Assembly: GCA_029571495.1 (NCBI GenBank)
Contig: JAKPSO010000005.1
Coordinates: 1-29,327, forward strand
Direction of reading: 5' to 3'
DNA: 29,327 nucleotides
Source: Pseudomonadota bacterium
GTDB lineage: Bacteria; Pseudomonadota; Gammaproteobacteria; Burkholderiales; Casimicrobiaceae
In this document: positions 9,519 through 16,726 of the stretch, one piece after another
Numbering within the stretch: the first letter of the stretch is position 1
How the letters are laid out: each line of letters opens with the position of its first letter
The notes under the pieces: generated by a model
What the model saw: the letters and a program-made list of their open reading frames with translations, nothing else
Databases searched by the model: none
What the model was told of the DNA's origin: nothing
Position numbers and translations under genes: made by a program

Positions 9519-10186
9519 ACACGTTGATTGCCGGCGCGCGGACGCGCATCAAAATCTGTGGATTGCGCGAACCAGAGCACGTACGTGTGGCTGTTGATGC
9601 AGGCGCCGACGCGCTCGGCTTCGTGTTGTACGCGCCGAGCCCGCGGGCGGTGTCGCTGGACGTCTGCGCGTCGCTGACACGCACCGTGCCCGCGTTCGTG
9701 ACCACGGTCGCGCTGTTCGTAAACCCGTCGCCGACAGACGTCAACGCTGCGCTGGCCGCTGCGCGCATCGACCTGCTGCAATTTCATGGCAATGAGACGG
9801 AAGCGTTTTGCGCGAGCTTTGGGCGGCCCTACATCAAGGCGTTTCCTGTAGGCGACTCGTTTGATTTATTACAATCATCACAACAATACGCCTCCGCCGC
9901 TGCGATCTTGTTGGATACGCCCAGCGCTGGACATGGCGGCAGCGGAAAGACATTCAATTGGCAGCTCATCAACCCAACAAACACACGAAGCCGCGGCAAC
10001 GTTCGCGCGCCTCGGGTCGTTTTGTCTGGTGGCTTGACTGCTGCAAATGTGGCCGACGCGGTTAGCGCCGTTCGTCCATTTGCTGTGGATGTGAGTAGCG
10101 GCGTCGAGATTTCTCGCGGCGTGAAAAACTCCGACCTCATTGAACAATTCTGTCGCGCTGTGCGCCTCGCGGATACCCACAACTGA
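9515..10186 (+). CDS. trpF: Phosphoribosylanthranilate isomerase TrpF
   Basis: TrpF converts N-(5'-phosphoribosyl)anthranilate to CdRP in tryptophan synthesis. The catalytic Cys is in RIKICGLREPEHV and the catalytic Asp in FAVDVSSGVE; LLQFHGNE is also present. The protein is a single (beta/alpha)8 domain of about 223 residues. The GTG at 9515 is preferred because it overlaps the truA stop as GTGA, a common coupling arrangement. A TTG at 9509 is the alternative and adds two residues. A 40-base gap precedes trpB. Confidence 0.94.
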   Translation: MNTLIAGARTRIKICGLREPEHVRVAVDAGADALGFVLYAPSPRAVSLDVCASLTRTVPAFVTTVALFVNPSPTDVNAALAAARIDLLQFHGNETEAFCASFGRPYIKAFPVGDSFDLLQSSQQYASAAAILLDTPSAGHGGSGKTFNWQLINPTNTRSRGNVRAPRVVLSGGLTAANVADAVSAVRPFAVDVSSGVEISRGVKNSDLIEQFCRAVRLADTHN

Positions 10187-10192
10187 TCCGCG
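10168..10192 (+). other. Hairpin at the trpF stop codon
   Basis: A perfect 7-base inverted repeat, CGCGGAT (10168-10174) and ATCCGCG (10186-10192), has an 11-base loop containing most of the trpF stop. TTGTTTG follows, a weak T-rich tract. It could be a partial terminator, a stability element or a modulator of trpB translation. Confidence 0.35.
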
Positions 10193-10226
10193 TTGTTTGC
10201 CTCAGCCGGCGCAGCTGAAAGCTCCT

Positions 10227-11429
10227 ATGAAACCGTACGACCTACCCGATGCCCGTGGCCACTTCGGCCCTTACGGCGGCACATTCGTTGCTGAAACGCT
10301 CATTCAGGCGCTTGACGATCTCAAAGCGCAGTACGCAAAGTATCAGCACGATCCCGAATTCAAAGCCGAATTTGAAAACGAACTGAAGTACTTTGTCGGC
10401 CGTCCGAGCCCGGTCTATCACGCGAAGCGCTGGAGCGAAATGCTCGGCGGTGCGCAGATCTACTTCAAGCGCGAAGACTTGAATCACACAGGTGCACACA
10501 AGATCAATAACTGCATTGGTCAAGCGCTGCTCGCGAAACGACTTGGCAAACCACGCGTCATCGCGGAAACCGGAGCAGGTCAACACGGCGTGGCCACGGC
10601 CACGATCGCAGCGCGCTATGGCCTCGAATGCGTCGTCTACATGGGGTCGGAATATGTCAAGCGTCAAGCGCAAAACGTCTACCGCATGAAGCTTCTCGGT
10701 GCGACTGTAGTTCCCGTCGAGAGCGGCTCCAAGACACTAAAAGACGCGCTCAATGAAGCGCTGCGCGACTGGGTCACCAACGTTGAAAATACGTTCTACA
10801 TCATCGGCACGGTGGCTGGACCACACCCCTACCCGATGATGGTCCGTGATTTCCAGCGCGTCATTGGCGACGAATGCCTCACGCAAATGCCTGCGCTAGC
10901 TGGGCGACAGCCGGACGCAGTGATTGCCTGTGTTGGCGGCGGCTCCAACGCGATGGGCATTTTCTACCCGTACATTCCGTATGAAAACACGCGCCTGATT
11001 GGCGTTGAAGCGGCGGGCGAAGGCATCGAATCCGGTAAACATTCGGCCTCGTTGACGCAAGGTGTGCCCGGCGTGCTACACGGCAACCGCACGTATCTTT
11101 TGCAAGATGAAAACGGCCAAATCATCGAGACGCACTCAGTAAGCGCGGGCCTCGACTATCCCGGCGTCGGCCCTGAGCACGCCTACCTCAAAGACATTGG
11201 CCGCGCCGAATACGTCACCATCACCGACGATGAAGCGCTGAAAACGTTTCACGAGTGCTGCCGCATCGAAGGCATCATCCCCGCGCTCGAATCAAGCCAC
11301 GCGATTGCCTACGCCACGAAGCTCGCGCCAACGCTGGGCAAAGACAAAATTTTGCTGGTTAACCTCTCCGGACGCGGTGACAAAGACATGCACACGGTTG
11401 CGCAACGTGCAGGATTGGAGTTCAACTGA
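10227..11429 (+). CDS. trpB: Tryptophan synthase beta chain TrpB
   Basis: TrpB is the PLP subunit that joins indole and serine to make tryptophan. The PLP lysine is K92 in HTGAHKINN, and the phosphate-binding GGGSNA loop is near residue 236. The ATG at 10227 begins MKPYDLPDARGHFGPYGGTFV, the normal N-terminus. An in-frame codon upstream at 10140 would overlap trpF and is rejected. The 400 residues are typical. Only 2 bases separate it from trpA, which encodes its tunnel partner. Confidence 0.97.
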   Translation: MKPYDLPDARGHFGPYGGTFVAETLIQALDDLKAQYAKYQHDPEFKAEFENELKYFVGRPSPVYHAKRWSEMLGGAQIYFKREDLNHTGAHKINNCIGQALLAKRLGKPRVIAETGAGQHGVATATIAARYGLECVVYMGSEYVKRQAQNVYRMKLLGATVVPVESGSKTLKDALNEALRDWVTNVENTFYIIGTVAGPHPYPMMVRDFQRVIGDECLTQMPALAGRQPDAVIACVGGGSNAMGIFYPYIPYENTRLIGVEAAGEGIESGKHSASLTQGVPGVLHGNRTYLLQDENGQIIETHSVSAGLDYPGVGPEHAYLKDIGRAEYVTITDDEALKTFHECCRIEGIIPALESSHAIAYATKLAPTLGKDKILLVNLSGRGDKDMHTVAQRAGLEFN

Positions 11430-11431
11430 TC

Positions 11432-12229
11432 ATGAACCGCATCAACGCTGCATTCGCTGCACTTCACTCGAAAAAAAGAGCCACGCTCATTCCATTCATT
11501 ACCGCGGGCGATCCATCGATTGAGTCGACGTTGCCCACTATGCACGCCCTCGCGGCGGCCGGAGCTGACGTCATTGAGCTCGGGGTACCGTTCTCCGACC
11601 CGATGGCCGATGGGCCGGTCATTCAACGTTCGTCCGAGCGGGCATTGACGAAGGGCATGTCGCTACGCAAGGTGCTCGCTATCGTCGCCGAGTTTCGCAA
11701 GACCAACTCAACCACGCCCGTCGTGCTCATGGGTTACGCCAATCCCATCGAAGCGATGGGCCAGCAGAAGTTCGTCACGGCGGCGGGCGATGCCGGCGTT
11801 GATGGGGTGCTCGTAGTGGACTATCCCCCGGAGGAGGCAGACGATTTCGCTGCCATGCTCAGCGTTCGGGATTTAGCGCCGATCTTTTTGCTTGCACCGA
11901 CCAGCACGCCGGAGCGCATTGCACACGTAGCTCGCTTGGCACGCGGCTATGTCTACTACGTCAGCCTTCGCGGTGTCACCGGTGCGGGGCACCTCGATGT
12001 AGCGGAAGTTGCGAAGAACGTCGCTGCGATCAAAGCCGTGGTGCCAGTGCCCGTCGGCGTCGGCTTTGGCATTCGCGATGGCGCAACGGCGCGCAAAGTG
12101 TCTGAGCATGCTGACGCAGTAGTGATCGGCTCCGCGCTGGTGCAGACGATGCTTGACGCGCCCGCTGCCGAAGTAGCTGCGCGCGCCGGAGCGTGGTTGG
12201 CTGATGTGCGAAAGGCGATGGACGCTTAG
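11432..12229 (+). CDS. trpA: Tryptophan synthase alpha chain TrpA
   Basis: TrpA cleaves indole-3-glycerol phosphate to indole and glyceraldehyde-3-phosphate and passes indole to TrpB. The catalytic residues E49 and D60 (VIELGVPFSDPMADGP) sit at the same positions as in the E. coli enzyme. YYVSLRGVTGAG (loop 6) and GVGFGIRDG (phosphate site) are present. The 265 residues are normal. Its stop overlaps the stop of the convergent methyltransferase gene, so accD and folC, the usual next genes, are not here. Confidence 0.97.
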   Translation: MNRINAAFAALHSKKRATLIPFITAGDPSIESTLPTMHALAAAGADVIELGVPFSDPMADGPVIQRSSERALTKGMSLRKVLAIVAEFRKTNSTTPVVLMGYANPIEAMGQQKFVTAAGDAGVDGVLVVDYPPEEADDFAAMLSVRDLAPIFLLAPTSTPERIAHVARLARGYVYYVSLRGVTGAGHLDVAEVAKNVAAIKAVVPVPVGVGFGIRDGATARKVSEHADAVVIGSALVQTMLDAPAAEVAARAGAWLADVRKAMDA

Positions 12230-12915
12230 TGTCCCCTTGCCTGTGACGGCGAGACACCGTCGTCGCGTCGATAGTGCAGTTGCTTGCCTCGGTATGCGCT
12301 GCCGTCCCGCATCGGCGCTGTGATGACAGTTTCTGTCAACGCAAAGCCGTTGTTTGCCATATGTTTATTGAATGCGCTGCGATGGCCGCGGTTCGGGTCG
12401 ATGATGATGACCTCAGCCTTGGCGTTGGCGTGCTCCGCGATGAAGCCCGCCAAATCCTCCGGATGGCCGCGTTCGTAGAGGACGTCACCGCCAATGATGA
12501 GATCGAAGCGGCCAAGCGCGGTGTTTTCACGCCCCCAATTCCCGACCTGATATTTCAGCGCTGGCAAATCGTTCAACAACAAGTTGGCTTCCAAGAACGA
12601 CTCCGTGAGTGGATGACAATCGCTCGCCGTCACGTCGCCAAATCGACGATGCACGACCATACTCGCGAGCGCAAGGCCGCACCCGATTTCGAGCACCGTC
12701 AGCCCATCAATCGCCCAGGTCTGCATCAGGTCCGCGAGCTTCTCGGACGATGGCCAGAGCTGCCCAAAGAGTGGCCACGTCGCTGCGGAAATTCCAGCGG
12801 CCTCGGCCGCACCATCGGGATCGGAAAATTGTTGCTTATCCAACAAGGAGCGGACGTTTAGGCTTTCGCCGCCGAGAACGGAAACGCGCTGCAAACGCAC
12901 CTGGTAGCCGGGCAT
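12226..12915 (-). CDS. METTL21/Methyltransf_16-like SAM-dependent methyltransferase
   Basis: A 229-residue class I methyltransferase. The pre-core segment TWPLFGQLWPSSEKLADLM (about 46-64), motif I VLEIGCGLALASM (74-86) and the post-II motif GGDVLYERGHPEDL (about 142-155) place it in the seven-beta-strand protein-lysine methyltransferase group (METTL21/EEF2KMT-like). In that group, D-x-x-Y after strand 4 is diagnostic. The substrate is not predictable from sequence; a translation factor or another protein is plausible but unproven. The start at 12915 gives a continuous family-like N-terminus with no good Shine-Dalgarno sequence. It is convergent with trpA (4-base overlap) and divergent from tam across 196 bases. 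Confidence 0.8.
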   Translation of the reverse strand: MPGYQVRLQRVSVLGGESLNVRSLLDKQQFSDPDGAAEAAGISAATWPLFGQLWPSSEKLADLMQTWAIDGLTVLEIGCGLALASMVVHRRFGDVTASDCHPLTESFLEANLLLNDLPALKYQVGNWGRENTALGRFDLIIGGDVLYERGHPEDLAGFIAEHANAKAEVIIIDPNRGHRSAFNKHMANNGFALTETVITAPMRDGSAYRGKQLHYRRDDGVSPSQARGH

Positions 12916-13111
12916 ACGGAGACGCTTTCAATCGAAACGCGTGCTCCGGAAACGACCGCTCTTCGACGCACCCAGTCGGGTGAAACGGGAAAACGAAGGT
13001 CAGCCCAGCAAGCCCTGAGGTTGAGTATTCGTACGACGTTAGCACACGCCGCGATGCGCTCCACCAGAGTTTCGGCACAATTAGCGCTTCGCACGTCTTT
13101 TCGCGCTGATC

Positions 13112-13885
13112 ATGAGCTGGAACCCAGAGCAGTATTTGAAGTTTGCCGAGCCGCGCTTGCGCCCTGCGCTTGACCTACTGTCGCGCATTGATCGCGATGA
13201 TCCGAGACGCGTTTACGATCTCGGTTGCGGCGCAGGAAACGTCACTAAGCTTCTAAAGGCGCGGTGGGAAGACGCGGCCATCACCGGCGTCGACGATTCC
13301 GAGGCGATGCTTGAGCGCGCTGCGGCGGCCGTCATCGACGTGACTTGGCAGCGCGAAAGCCTTGCGCACTGGGCCCCCACGGCGGACGCACCCGCCGACG
13401 TGATCTACTCGAACGCGGCCTTGCACTGGTTACCTGACCACGCCACGATCTTTCCACGTCTCTTCTCGCGACTCGCGCCCGGTGGTGTGCTCGCGGTGCA
13501 AATGCCACGCAACTTCGACGCGCCGTCGCACACCGCGATCACCGACACGATCATGTCGGGTCCATGGCGAGCTCGGCTCGAATTGCTGCTCAAGCCTGCG
13601 CCCGTTGCGCCGCCGAGTTTCTACTACGATTTGCTGGCGCCGATGAGCGCCTCACTCGACATATGGGAGTGCGAATATTTGCAGGTTCTTGAGGGCGAAG
13701 ATCCAGTAAAAGAATGGACTAAGGGCACGTGGCTGAAACAATTTCTCGACGCGTTGCCGACTGACGCGGCCGCCGAGCGATTTGAGGCCGAGTATGCAGA
13801 ACGATTACGCAAGGCTTATCCCAAACGTAGCGACGGCAAAACGCTGTTTCCGTTTCGTCGCTTGTTCATCATTGCGAAGCGATAA
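13112..13885 (+). CDS. tam: Trans-aconitate 2-methyltransferase
   Basis: Tam methylates trans-aconitate, an inhibitory by-product of the citrate cycle, using SAM in the cytosol. The protein starts MSWNPEQYLKFAEPRLRPALDLL, the Tam signature N-terminus. It contains motif I VYDLGCGAGNVT (35-46), VDDSEAML and YSNAALHWLPDH (about 104-115), and ends in KTLFPFRRLFIIAKR as Tam proteins do. The 257 residues are normal. It is the first gene of a tight trio: 3 bases separate it from an exported amidohydrolase gene. Its promoter should lie in 12916-13111, where I could not pick out a convincing -35/-10 pair. Confidence 0.9.
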   Translation: MSWNPEQYLKFAEPRLRPALDLLSRIDRDDPRRVYDLGCGAGNVTKLLKARWEDAAITGVDDSEAMLERAAAAVIDVTWQRESLAHWAPTADAPADVIYSNAALHWLPDHATIFPRLFSRLAPGGVLAVQMPRNFDAPSHTAITDTIMSGPWRARLELLLKPAPVAPPSFYYDLLAPMSASLDIWECEYLQVLEGEDPVKEWTKGTWLKQFLDALPTDAAAERFEAEYAERLRKAYPKRSDGKTLFPFRRLFIIAKR

Positions 13886-13888
13886 CTA

Positions 13889-15130
13889 GTGAACCAGAAT
13901 CGCCGAACTTTTTTGCGCACCGCGGCGACAACAGTTGGAAGCGCGGCCCTCAACGCAAGCGCTTTTCGCATCGATGAAGGCGGCGCGCTGTTCAATCCAT
14001 GTGGCGAACTCAGCGCTGCGCTGAAGAATCACGAGTTCACGCAAGCTGCGTTTGCAAATCTCAACTGGAACGACGTGTGGGACAGCCACACGCATCTCTT
14101 GGGCATGGGCGAATCAGGCAGCGGCGCGTGGGTGTCGCCGGACATGATGTCGCCGCTGAACTTGCGGCAATACGCACAGTTTCGGTTCTATCTGAACGCC
14201 GCTTGCGTGAAGCATGGTCATCACAACACCGATGGCGAGTTTCTCAATCGACTGTTACGCCTCGCCGACGATTTTCCGACGGGTTACCGCGCGATGATTT
14301 TGGCGTTTGATCGCACACATGCCGAAACCGGTGCGGTACAGCCAGAGCTTTCGGCGTTTTACTTGCCAAACCAATACGCCGCAAACGTCGCTTCCAAGAA
14401 CGCCTCGCGCGTGCAATGGGTGGCATCCATCCATCCGTATCGCGCGGACGCCGCACAAGCCGTTGCCGAGGCCGTTGCGAAGGGCGCGACCGCCGTGAAA
14501 TGGTTACCACCTGCGATGGGCATTGATCCCGCTTCATCTCGCTGCGACGCGTTCTACGACGCGATGGCGAAATTTGATCTTCCACTCATCTCGCACGGTG
14601 GCGAAGAAAAGGCCGTGCATGGCGCAGGAAGGCCAGAGTTTGGCAACGTCTTAAAACTGCGGCGCCCACTTGAACGCGGCGTACGCGTCGTGGTTGCACA
14701 TTGCGCGAGCCTGGGCGTGGATACCGACCTTGATAAAGGCGTCGACGGGCCGCAAGTCGCGTGCTTCACGTTGTTTGAACGCCTGATGGCAACGAAGGCG
14801 TTTGAAGGGCGATTGTTCGGTGACGTGTCGGCGCTGCCGCAAACCAATCGGCTGGAATTTTTGCCGCGCGTTGTCAAGCATGCCGATTGGTCGGAGCGAT
14901 TGGTCAACGGCTCGGACTACCCCTTGCCCGGTGTGTTTCCGCTCTTCTCCGTCGACGCGGTCGTCGAACGCGGATGGCTCGACGCCAATGTCGGCGCGCA
15001 CATCAAACAGGTGCGCCATGGCAATCCAATCTTGTTCGACTTCCTGCTCAAGCGGCATCTGCGCATCGACGGTCTACGCTTTGCGAATGCAACGTTCGAA
15101 AGCGCGCGCGTCTTTCGGCACGCCGCCTAA
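13889..15130 (+). CDS. Exported metal-dependent amidohydrolase (TIM-barrel), substrate unknown
   Basis: A 413-residue amidohydrolase-2-like protein. The N-terminus NRRTFLR followed by a short Ala-rich stretch resembles a twin-arginine signal, suggesting export in folded form. Candidate metal and catalytic residues of the amidohydrolase barrel are H67/H69 (DSHTH), K204 (AVKWLPP), H236 (ISHGGEE), H271 (VVAHCASLG) and D343 (NGSDYPLPG), in the canonical order. The substrate is unknown. The GTG start at 13889 lies 3 bases after tam, and the stop abuts the next gene's GTG, so the trio is probably one transcript. The alternative is a cytosolic enzyme with a fortuitous Arg-rich start, but the RRxFLR pattern at residues 5-10 argues for Tat. 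Confidence 0.8.
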   Translation: MNQNRRTFLRTAATTVGSAALNASAFRIDEGGALFNPCGELSAALKNHEFTQAAFANLNWNDVWDSHTHLLGMGESGSGAWVSPDMMSPLNLRQYAQFRFYLNAACVKHGHHNTDGEFLNRLLRLADDFPTGYRAMILAFDRTHAETGAVQPELSAFYLPNQYAANVASKNASRVQWVASIHPYRADAAQAVAEAVAKGATAVKWLPPAMGIDPASSRCDAFYDAMAKFDLPLISHGGEEKAVHGAGRPEFGNVLKLRRPLERGVRVVVAHCASLGVDTDLDKGVDGPQVACFTLFERLMATKAFEGRLFGDVSALPQTNRLEFLPRVVKHADWSERLVNGSDYPLPGVFPLFSVDAVVERGWLDANVGAHIKQVRHGNPILFDFLLKRHLRIDGLRFANATFESARVFRHAA

Positions 15131-16309
15131 GTGATCGCGACACCGACTTTGCGCGGAACAGTACGCACAATCGCTTCGCTGCTAGCGTTCGGCGCGCTCG
15201 TCGGGTGCGGCAACGACTATCCGAAAGGTTGGGCTGCGGTTGAGCATGGCGTCTTGACGTCGATGAAGGGACATGGCTGCCCGAATCTCACGGGCACGTA
15301 CCGTACACGCTCACGCGCAGCGGACGAATCAGTGCCTGGCTTACCGGCCCTCTTGGAGGAGCCGCGCGTCGTCGGCGCGGGCGCAGGCATGTCCGTGATC
15401 GGTGCCGATACATTGACCGTCAGCGGCGACGCAAATACTTCGCTAACACTCACCTACGCCCGGTCCCCAGAGACCATGCTTGAACTGCGTGAAAAATTCC
15501 GCGCTAGCAACAAAATCATCGCCGATATGTACGAACGAATGCTGAACCCAGAGACGCGGCATTCAGAACGTTTCGCACGACTGACAGACCAGCAATACGA
15601 AGACTCGCTCAATCGTATTTTCGTCGCGCCTTTGCGCACGCGCGTGATTCGTTTCGGGGACGACTATCAGTGTTCCGGCGGCTGGCTCTCAACGCCGCGT
15701 TTGGAGCAAGACACACCGCCTCGGCGCACCGACGCACCACGCCCCGTCGTAGAAAACGGCGTGTATCAACTCGGTAAAGACAAAGCGGGTCACTTAGTGC
15801 TGCATACCCAGTTCAGGCGCGTCGAAGAGACGTGGTTGTGGTGCGGCGACGGCTGCAAAGGCCACATTCCCCTCGGGACATGGACGCAGAACCATTGGTC
15901 GCATTGGGCACCTACACTGCCCGCCGCCACAGTCGACACCGCGCGACCATGGACGGCACAACCACGCCCGGGGGCCGTCGATCTGTTGCCGTCGATGGAG
16001 ACGCTGCGCAATGGACCACGCTCGGCATCGACCGAGAGTAAGCCCGTCCAGACGACGTCGCTCGAGGCTTTCGCCGCACGGATCGCGCCGCTACTGCCAG
16101 CAGGTGTGGCGCTCGATTCAACGATCGCCGCAGCGGGTGGCTACAAGGTCGTGGTCTTCGCTGATGCACAGCCTCAAATCTCACAGCTGCTGCGCAATAT
16201 CCAAGTCTCACCCACGTTCGCGACGCCGGACCTCGTGAAGACCTTTAAGAACAGCGGCAACGGGCGCATCGAGGCGCATATTTTCGTGTTTGAAAAACAA
16301 CGAAACTAG
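15131..16309 (+). CDS. Putative outer-membrane lipoprotein of unknown function
   Basis: I do not recognise the family. The GTG at 15131 follows the amidohydrolase stop with no spacer. The N-terminus is a lipoprotein signal: a basic region, a hydrophobic stretch (about 14-25) and lipobox LVGC with the acylated Cys at 26. Position +2 is Gly, so sorting to the outer membrane is expected. The 392-residue protein has a Cys/Trp-rich segment, WLWCGDGCKGH, around residues 235-245 and a separate C-terminal region (about 310-392) of predicted alpha/beta character. Tight spacing suggests a role shared with the exported amidohydrolase. It overlaps the convergent Mpo1-like gene by 4 bases. Confidence 0.7.
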   Translation: MIATPTLRGTVRTIASLLAFGALVGCGNDYPKGWAAVEHGVLTSMKGHGCPNLTGTYRTRSRAADESVPGLPALLEEPRVVGAGAGMSVIGADTLTVSGDANTSLTLTYARSPETMLELREKFRASNKIIADMYERMLNPETRHSERFARLTDQQYEDSLNRIFVAPLRTRVIRFGDDYQCSGGWLSTPRLEQDTPPRRTDAPRPVVENGVYQLGKDKAGHLVLHTQFRRVEETWLWCGDGCKGHIPLGTWTQNHWSHWAPTLPAATVDTARPWTAQPRPGAVDLLPSMETLRNGPRSASTESKPVQTTSLEAFAARIAPLLPAGVALDSTIAAAGGYKVVVFADAQPQISQLLRNIQVSPTFATPDLVKTFKNSGNGRIEAHIFVFEKQRN

Positions 16310-16629
16310 GGCGAAAACTTGATGCGGCCCGTGAGCAACTGAAACCACATCACCCAGTCGCCCATGAATGAGAACAGCGGTTGCTTGAAGCTCGCGGGCT
16401 TGTTCTTCTCGAACACGAAATGGCCCACCCACGCCCAAGCGTAGCCTTGAATAAACGCGACCGGGATCAAAGCGTAGCGCCCGCTCCACAGCGAATAGAT
16501 CAGCAGCAGTAACCCAATCGACGTACCAATGAAATGCAAAGTTCGGCAAGTCGCGTTGCGGTGTTCGCCAAGATAGAACTTGTAGAACTCGTCGAAACGT
16601 GTGAATTTGTGTTGCGTCGCGTCGGTCAT
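16306..16629 (-). CDS. Mpo1-like (DUF962) integral membrane protein
   Basis: A small 107-residue membrane protein of the DUF962/YGL010w family. The yeast member Mpo1 is an Fe(II)-dependent dioxygenase of fatty-acid alpha-oxidation. Conserved family histidines are visible: H23 (GEHRNATCR), H32 (TLHFIGT) and H70 in GHFVFEKNKPASF. Two hydrophobic stretches lie at about 34-48 and 52-72. The ATG at 16629 is chosen because AGGGAAG lies 7 bases upstream; a TTG eight codons earlier would bury that site. Bacterial function is not established. It is convergent with the lipoprotein gene and 97 bases downstream of the dctM stop. Confidence 0.85.
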   Translation of the reverse strand: MTDATQHKFTRFDEFYKFYLGEHRNATCRTLHFIGTSIGLLLLIYSLWSGRYALIPVAFIQGYAWAWVGHFVFEKNKPASFKQPLFSFMGDWVMWFQLLTGRIKFSP

Positions 16630-16726
16630 GTTGGTTCTTCCCTTCAGTGTCAACGACTTCCAGCGTTCACACGCTGAGCCACGGGGCGAAGCAGCTTTTT
16701 AGCATTTTGCTGCCTGCCAATAGCGC

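Noticed and set aside
12836..13094. Short - strand open frames between the METTL21-like gene and tam
   Set aside because: They overlap the methyltransferase N-terminus in other frames and have no recognisable motifs or ribosome sites.
16682..16726. GCAGC/GCTGC repeat after dctM, considered as an operon terminator
   Set aside because: The stem is only 5 pairs with a large loop, and no T-tract follows on the - strand.
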